Positions 59,169 to 64,000 of a stretch of DNA of 64,000 nt are shown here, one piece after another. Origin of the DNA: Topomyia yanbarensis (taxonomy: Eukaryota > Arthropoda > Insecta > Diptera > Culicidae). The stretch spans positions 9,238,001 through 9,302,000 of the forward strand of contig NC_080672.1 of the NCBI RefSeq assembly GCF_030247195.1, read 5' to 3'. The notes beneath the pieces were generated by a model that made no database searches, had not been told where the DNA came from, and worked only from the letters and a program-made list of their open reading frames with translations. Each line of letters opens with the position of its first letter. Positions within the stretch are counted from its first letter, which is position 1. The position numbers and the translations under genes were made by a program.

Positions 59169-60289
59169 CTTTATCCAATTGAATTTAGGCTGTTCTATGA
59201 AAATTGAATGTGAATATGTGAAAATAATTGGAAATTTTTTAAAAATTAGTTCCCTTTAATTGGCTTTGTTGCTTTTGTGGACGTGACACGAACAACGAAA
59301 TGTATGGTTAAAATATTACGCTTCGAGAGCGTTCAACTAAATTGATGCTATTCAGATCTGAAATTTAACAATATCGATGCGATTGAGACCGCACTTTCTA
59401 AATGTTCACTAAATCAAAGAAGAAATATTTTAGAATGTGCTTTGCCGTACGAATAGTGAAAGTGCTTTTGAAAATATCGCAATGAGTGGATCGGTGCACA
59501 ATTTGGGAAGCGCTGACTATCCTTCCTCTATTTTCTTACGGATTTCTGATCATCTATGTCCAAAACAAACACCAAAAAAGAACGGAGGTCAATACATTGT
59601 TGCACATTAAATCATCGAAATCGGGGTCTACATACTAACTTAAAGATGCAACTAGCCACAGCATTTTAGTCGCTCGCTGGAATTGTCTATTGCATATGCT
59701 GTTCCATTGTGTCATAGGGAGCGGCTAGCGTGACTTAAGCAATTGAATTAAAAAAACCCCGTTTTAATTCACTTAGCGGTGCAATTGTGCCTTTCTCATG
59801 TCTCCAAACTACGACTAATAATAAATATAATTGTGGACATATCTATTACATTCTTAGTACACTTTGCACCAATACACAATGGCTCGCCAGCCATGACCTT
59901 GATGAGCTACGTGTCGCCGGTGACACACTTGAAGCAAAATAAAATATCATACTTACAGCATTAGTTCAATGTTGTATTCCTGCTAACTAATTATGACATG
60001 CGAGGGTAGCTGTGTGAGGAAGGTGAAAAACCCACGAACGAACCACTCTCCAGCTTAATTTGGTATGTCTTGTGATATAGTGGTGGTATAAGGATGATGT
60101 GATAATGAGTGGGGGGCGGGGTGTACGAGAAATGGATGGGGTGGTGATCTGAGGGTGGTGTAAAAAGAGGTGATCTAGGAGGGGTTTATTTGGGAGGGGG
60201 GTTCAGCGAAAGAGGGAACCCCTTTCCGTACACCCCTAGCTACGCCCATGTTAAACTCCAAAAACCCTATGTCAGTCCAAAACAGTTTT

Positions 60290-60790
60290 GGCCGGGATTA
60301 CGTTGACGAATTTCAGAGTGATTGCATAACCTTTCTATATAAGAAAGGCAAAAGTGTGCCAAAGTCCAAAAAAGTCAATATTTGTAATTTTTTTACCAGA
60401 TTGCATCAAATATCGATAATTTTAATTCTGAGTCCATTTTAGGAAGTTTTGCACCATTTTGATAACATAGTGGTACTAGTTTATATGAAAAATTTCTGTG
60501 TGGTCGCACCCCGTAACTCCGGAACCGGAATTCAGATCGGCATAAAATTCAATAGCAGCCGATGGGAAGGTTGTAGCTTTTATTTTAGACTATAAAAAAT
60601 CGGCAATATTGGTCTAACCATCTCTGAGAAAAATGAGTGACATTGTTGACACATACGCACACACATAGACAATTTCCGATCAGACGAACTGAGTCGAATG
60701 GGATATGACACTCGGCCCTCCGGGCTGGGATTACGGTGACGAATTTTAGAGTGATTGTATAATCTTTCTATATGAGAAAGACAAAACGAC
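60290..60790. repeat. Dispersed repeat with duplicated end module
   Basis: GGGATTACGTTGACGAATTT(C)AGAGTGATTG.ATAA.CTTTCTATAT(A/G)AGAAAG occurs at about 60293-60350 and again at 60726-60780. Between them lie GTAACTCCGGAACCGGAAT and CGAACTGAGTCGAATGGGAT, shared in outline with 49080-49600. I regard it as a mosquito retroelement end; the family is not named. Confidence 0.5.
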
Positions 60791-61210
60791 CAAATAACGG
60801 CAGTTTTTCTTGTTGCCATTGTGTAAGTTACACGAGTAATACACGATTAGTCTTCTTAAAATATTTCCTTCAATGTTTTCATCACTTTGTTCCACATTGT
60901 TCTAGAGTTTTTGAGAGACATGTTTTTTAAGGGTCACCGAGATACATGTCTTTTCTCTGAAAGAAAATCTGCCCAATTCCCGGGGAGGGGGTGGTACTTC
61001 TGCTGTCTAGCCGCAAGCCATAGGGCTACGTGCCATGTATTTTTGAAGAATGCTCAAAATATCAATTTTTGTAATGTCAATTGATATGTTCATCGACATT
61101 ATCCGGGATTTTTGGTTGAAAGTTCCGCATGTAGTCTTACCAGCGCTGCTAACCTAGCCTCGATATCTTGGCAGCCATCTTGGATATATCCAACGAGCAC
61201 GATGATACAA

Positions 61211-61609
61211 CCCAAGTAACCAGTAAGCATTATAATGTAGCCTTTTCAGATCTGCGTATAGGGTAGCCTTCAAGAGTCATTGAGCTCTATCTGCCGATTT
61301 AAAGCTGATATGGTGCTATAAAGTGTGAAATGTTGTGCTATTATGGACATCGAGAAATTTTGCATCGTAATTCACGGCAAGTGCGCTGTCTTTGCTGCTC
61401 AGGATATATTGTATATGGTTCGATGCAATGAAATATGTCTGTATACAAAGCATTCATGCTATAAAGTGTCACGAAGTTTTTAAGCCTTATATCAGCTATA
61501 TACGTATATTATGTATATAGAGCTGCCAATAATGCTATATTTTGCCTATACTTTTGCCTAAAAGTATAAGCAAAATATAGCAGTATTGGCAGCTCTATAT
61601 GCCAATGCA
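61211..61609. mobile_element. One end of a CCCAAGTAACC element with inner hairpin
   Basis: CCCAAGTAACCAGTAAGCAT matches the ends of the element at 23588-24471. A palindrome at 61516-61599 (TATAGAGCTGCCAATA... and its inverse, loop about 9 bases) lies inside. The opposite terminal repeat was not found, so the copy is truncated or diverged. Confidence 0.55.
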
Positions 61610-62329
61610 ATGTAAGCGCTGAGAATGCCTATTCTCTTGCATAGAATGTGTCTAATCTCGTGGTATTTGTAATGTACATGTGCCAGCGTGTATGTAGTTT
61701 CGTGTGCGAACATTCGTTTGTTATTCGCATTCGTTCCCAAGATTTTCCGGTAAAATATCAAATGCGAACACAGGGGAATACATTTTCAGAGACAAATTCA
61801 CACTAGTGCTTAGAGAAACGCGCAAAAAGGATAAAAAATATGAAAATGCTGATCAAAAGATTTTATCGAAGGCATCTTCTGAGAAGCTGCTAACAAATCT
61901 TTGGCGATTTTCTTTCCATTCGGACTTTTAAAGTGACCCAAAAAGTATACGCAATGTGTGTACCATATGAAATTGTATATTTGATTTTCCGAACAATATT
62001 TTATTCGATAACGTTACGTATCAAATGGGATTTTCAAATCACATGTAGGTGTCTATATAATTAAATATGATTAGAAAATCCCATTTGCAATGGTTCGGCA
62101 TTTTTAATATCGTCTGGTCTTGCTTCAATGTTGTCAGTGTAATATGCATCATTTCCACTAAATTTGCGGTGCAAAAATGTAAAATACGATTCATCAACCA
62201 AAACAATAAATCTTCCATTCGCAAAATGTTTCTGGTGAAGTATACGGCAGCAAATTGGCATTTTTTTGTATTTGCCGATGTATATTTAGGTAAATTAATG
62301 ATAATTTCATTATTTTTACGTTAAGCTTG

Positions 62330-64000
62330 AATTACCGAATGTTCCACACAAGATTGTATAGCCAACGCCAACGTTGCTGACGAGTGATATCGAGACCTGC
62401 TTGAGGATTAGTTGTTTTCAAAATGTTCACACGATGTGTCCAATTAAGTTTTGAGTCGAGAATCACCCCAACGTACTTAACACGACCTGCGATAATAATT
62501 TCAGAGTCAAAGAACTGCAATGGACGAACTCCGGTTATAATCCTTCGTTGCGTGAGAAGCACCATTGATGTTTTATTTGTATTAACTAATGGTTCAACAT
62601 GAAGACACCATTGTTCAACAGTATAAAAGGTTTGCTGGCCCAAACCAAAAAGTGTCAATGCAAATACCGGTGATCATTATATGATAATCATCGACGAAAC
62701 CATATTTTGGAAGCCCAAGTTACTTTAACAAGCCATAGGCGGCAAGGTTTCATAGAATTGGTTACAGCACCTTATCTTGAGGACATCCGCAGACTCTTAG
62801 ATTCCTACTTTCATAACGATGAGCACAGATGTCGGTTGCTAAGCATTGCGTATATCAAGTTCGTGATATATGAAGGTGCTGACCTCGTGCTGCTTCCAAA
62901 TGGATTTGAAAAACTCGTTGTCAGAAGCGCCTTTAATATCAAGAAAAGTACCTACACTTGATCGCTTTTGCGAAAAAGCTTTTCCAATGGTGTAGACAGC
63001 ATTGTGTAACAGGGCAATAGTAGAATTCCCTCGCTAATATGCATGTTGCATTACATGCAGCGGGTGCTAGCCCAAGCTAACATCCCGAATGTAGTGGTCG
63101 ATTAAACGTTCCACGGATTCGAGAAGAGAGGTCAGACTGATCGGTCCAAAATTCTGTGCCTTCCCATAAGTGCCGCAACCATAAATTTTACAGTTACTTC
63201 CCGCCACGTTAATGGAATGTATCCTGTTGCAAGACTACAAGTAAGAACTTTTTCAAAATATCTATTGGATAGAATTGGAATGATTCCATCTTTTGCCAAA
63301 GACTTATACGGAGCAATACTTTCAATCGCCCATGTGATCGATTCGGTTGTCACAATTCTACGAGCAAATGGCCAAGAATCAAAACTACGTGAAAAGAACT
63401 CAGGAGCAGTCGTCAGTGATGATTCCGTACAACCTGGAAAAAATTCTAATCGAAGTGACATGGAAGTCTTTTGACTTCGAAAGTAACTCATTTAATTTAA
63501 TCTACTGGTCTCGTTGAAACTTGATTTTTTTGTGTAGATGCTTCGGTATGCTTTGACTCGAAAAGCCTTTTTGTATACTTTGCGAGCTCACTTAAATGCC
63601 TCCAACCCGCCACTGCGTATGCGATTCCAAGTTTTTCTACATAACTTTTAGGGTCAAACAAGTTTTAGAAGCACGCATAACTTGAAGCGAATAAGCCTTT
63701 TGGTATGCTGCTACTATGAGTAAGTTTGTTTTATTCAGAATTTCATGCAAATCACGTGGAGATTCAATCGTCGGGAGATACCCATGAAGCCTGGTCGCCG
63801 AGAACCCTTCGTAGAGGTCCCAGTTCGTTGGGATTCGATATGTGACGATATCTAGCGAGGCGTTTAATTGATCAAAGACGATGTACTTATGATCTGATAA
63901 CGACGGTATCGTTCCGCCGAACGATCTTTCGCCGCAGAGGGGGGTGCTGGGTCTAGTTAGAAGCGTCCTGCGGTACAAGCCACTTCTAATTCTAGACTAA
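62330..64000 (-). pseudogene. Degenerate LOA-like non-LTR retrotransposon
   Basis: Minus-strand pieces appear in the expected order from high to low coordinates: PSLSDHKYIVFDQ (end of the APE-type endonuclease, about 63870), AIESIAPYKSLAKDGIIP (reverse-transcriptase start, about 63290-63340), FLDIKGASDNEFFKS (about 62920), YGFVDDYHIMITG (catalytic box, 62671-62703) and NKTSMVLLTQRR then VKYVGVILDSKLNW (about 62450-62580). Stops and frameshifts separate them. It probably continues beyond the window. The LOA/Jockey-group placement rests on SDHKYI and the VKY.GV.LD block and is inference. Confidence 0.7.

Larger units (their letters stand above)
57094..64000. other. Downstream intron or flank without a recognised exon
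   Basis: No further tail exon in the required phase was recognised. 57100-58960 shows no identifiable element. G-rich sequence at 60100-60240 and the repeats listed separately occupy part of the rest. Confidence 0.5.

Noticed and set aside
62067..62324. + strand open frame beside the LOA-like LINE
   Set aside because: No family pattern; the recognisable coding relics are on the minus strand and begin at about 62330.

Overview
This is eukaryotic, AT-rich, intron-rich DNA from an insect. The repeat content points to a mosquito, most likely a culicine such as Aedes. It includes a tRNA-derived SINE with an intact 13-bp target duplication, R1-like and LOA-like non-LTR retrotransposons, many hAT-like and other terminal-inverted-repeat (TIR) elements, and the dispersed 3'-type repeats I associate with Aedes/Culex. 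The organism assignment is inference. No bacterial gene organisation, CRISPR array, rRNA gene or free-standing tRNA gene was found.

Only one host gene is supported. It lies on the + strand from about 25.2 to 57.1 kb and runs off both ends of what can be recognised. Thirteen exons splice in frame into about 979 residues: nine immunoglobulin domains (the first V-like, the rest C2/I-set-like), one transmembrane helix, a basic stop-transfer cluster and the beginning of a cytoplasmic tail. There is no fibronectin III domain between the last Ig domain and the membrane. The signal-peptide exon and the rest of the tail are not recognisable here. My best guess is a neuromusculin-like cell-adhesion receptor, but the family name is not secure. 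Two large introns (about 9.1 kb between the two halves of Ig3, about 17.1 kb between Ig8 and Ig9) hold most of the identifiable transposons.

Layout: 1-1030, a 91-bp tandem repeat and A-rich DNA. 1031-25175, non-genic DNA with a broken IS630/Tc1-type transposase (8.1-8.9 kb), small TIR elements, an A-rich block (18.5-20.6 kb) and a SINE fragment. 25176-26550, exons 1-5. 26551-35611, an intron with a degenerate ~150-bp satellite invaded by two TIR elements, and a 2-kb foldback element with Transib/RSS-like ends. 35612-38689, exons 6-10. 38690-55748, an intron with a SINE, a 465-bp-arm palindrome carrying a hAT MITE in one arm, and a 5.9-kb hAT element that contains an R1-like LINE itself split by a 1.1-kb TIR element. 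55749-57093, exons 11-13. 57094-64000, dispersed repeats, another hAT MITE and a degenerate LOA-like LINE at the end.

The most notable non-coding signals are two long foldbacks inside transcribed introns, which would make long double-stranded RNA in the pre-mRNA; the RSS-like termini of the 2-kb foldback; and four scattered hammerhead-ribozyme-like cores. All coordinates were read by eye. Splice sites were checked for GT/AG and phase, but no search or alignment was run.
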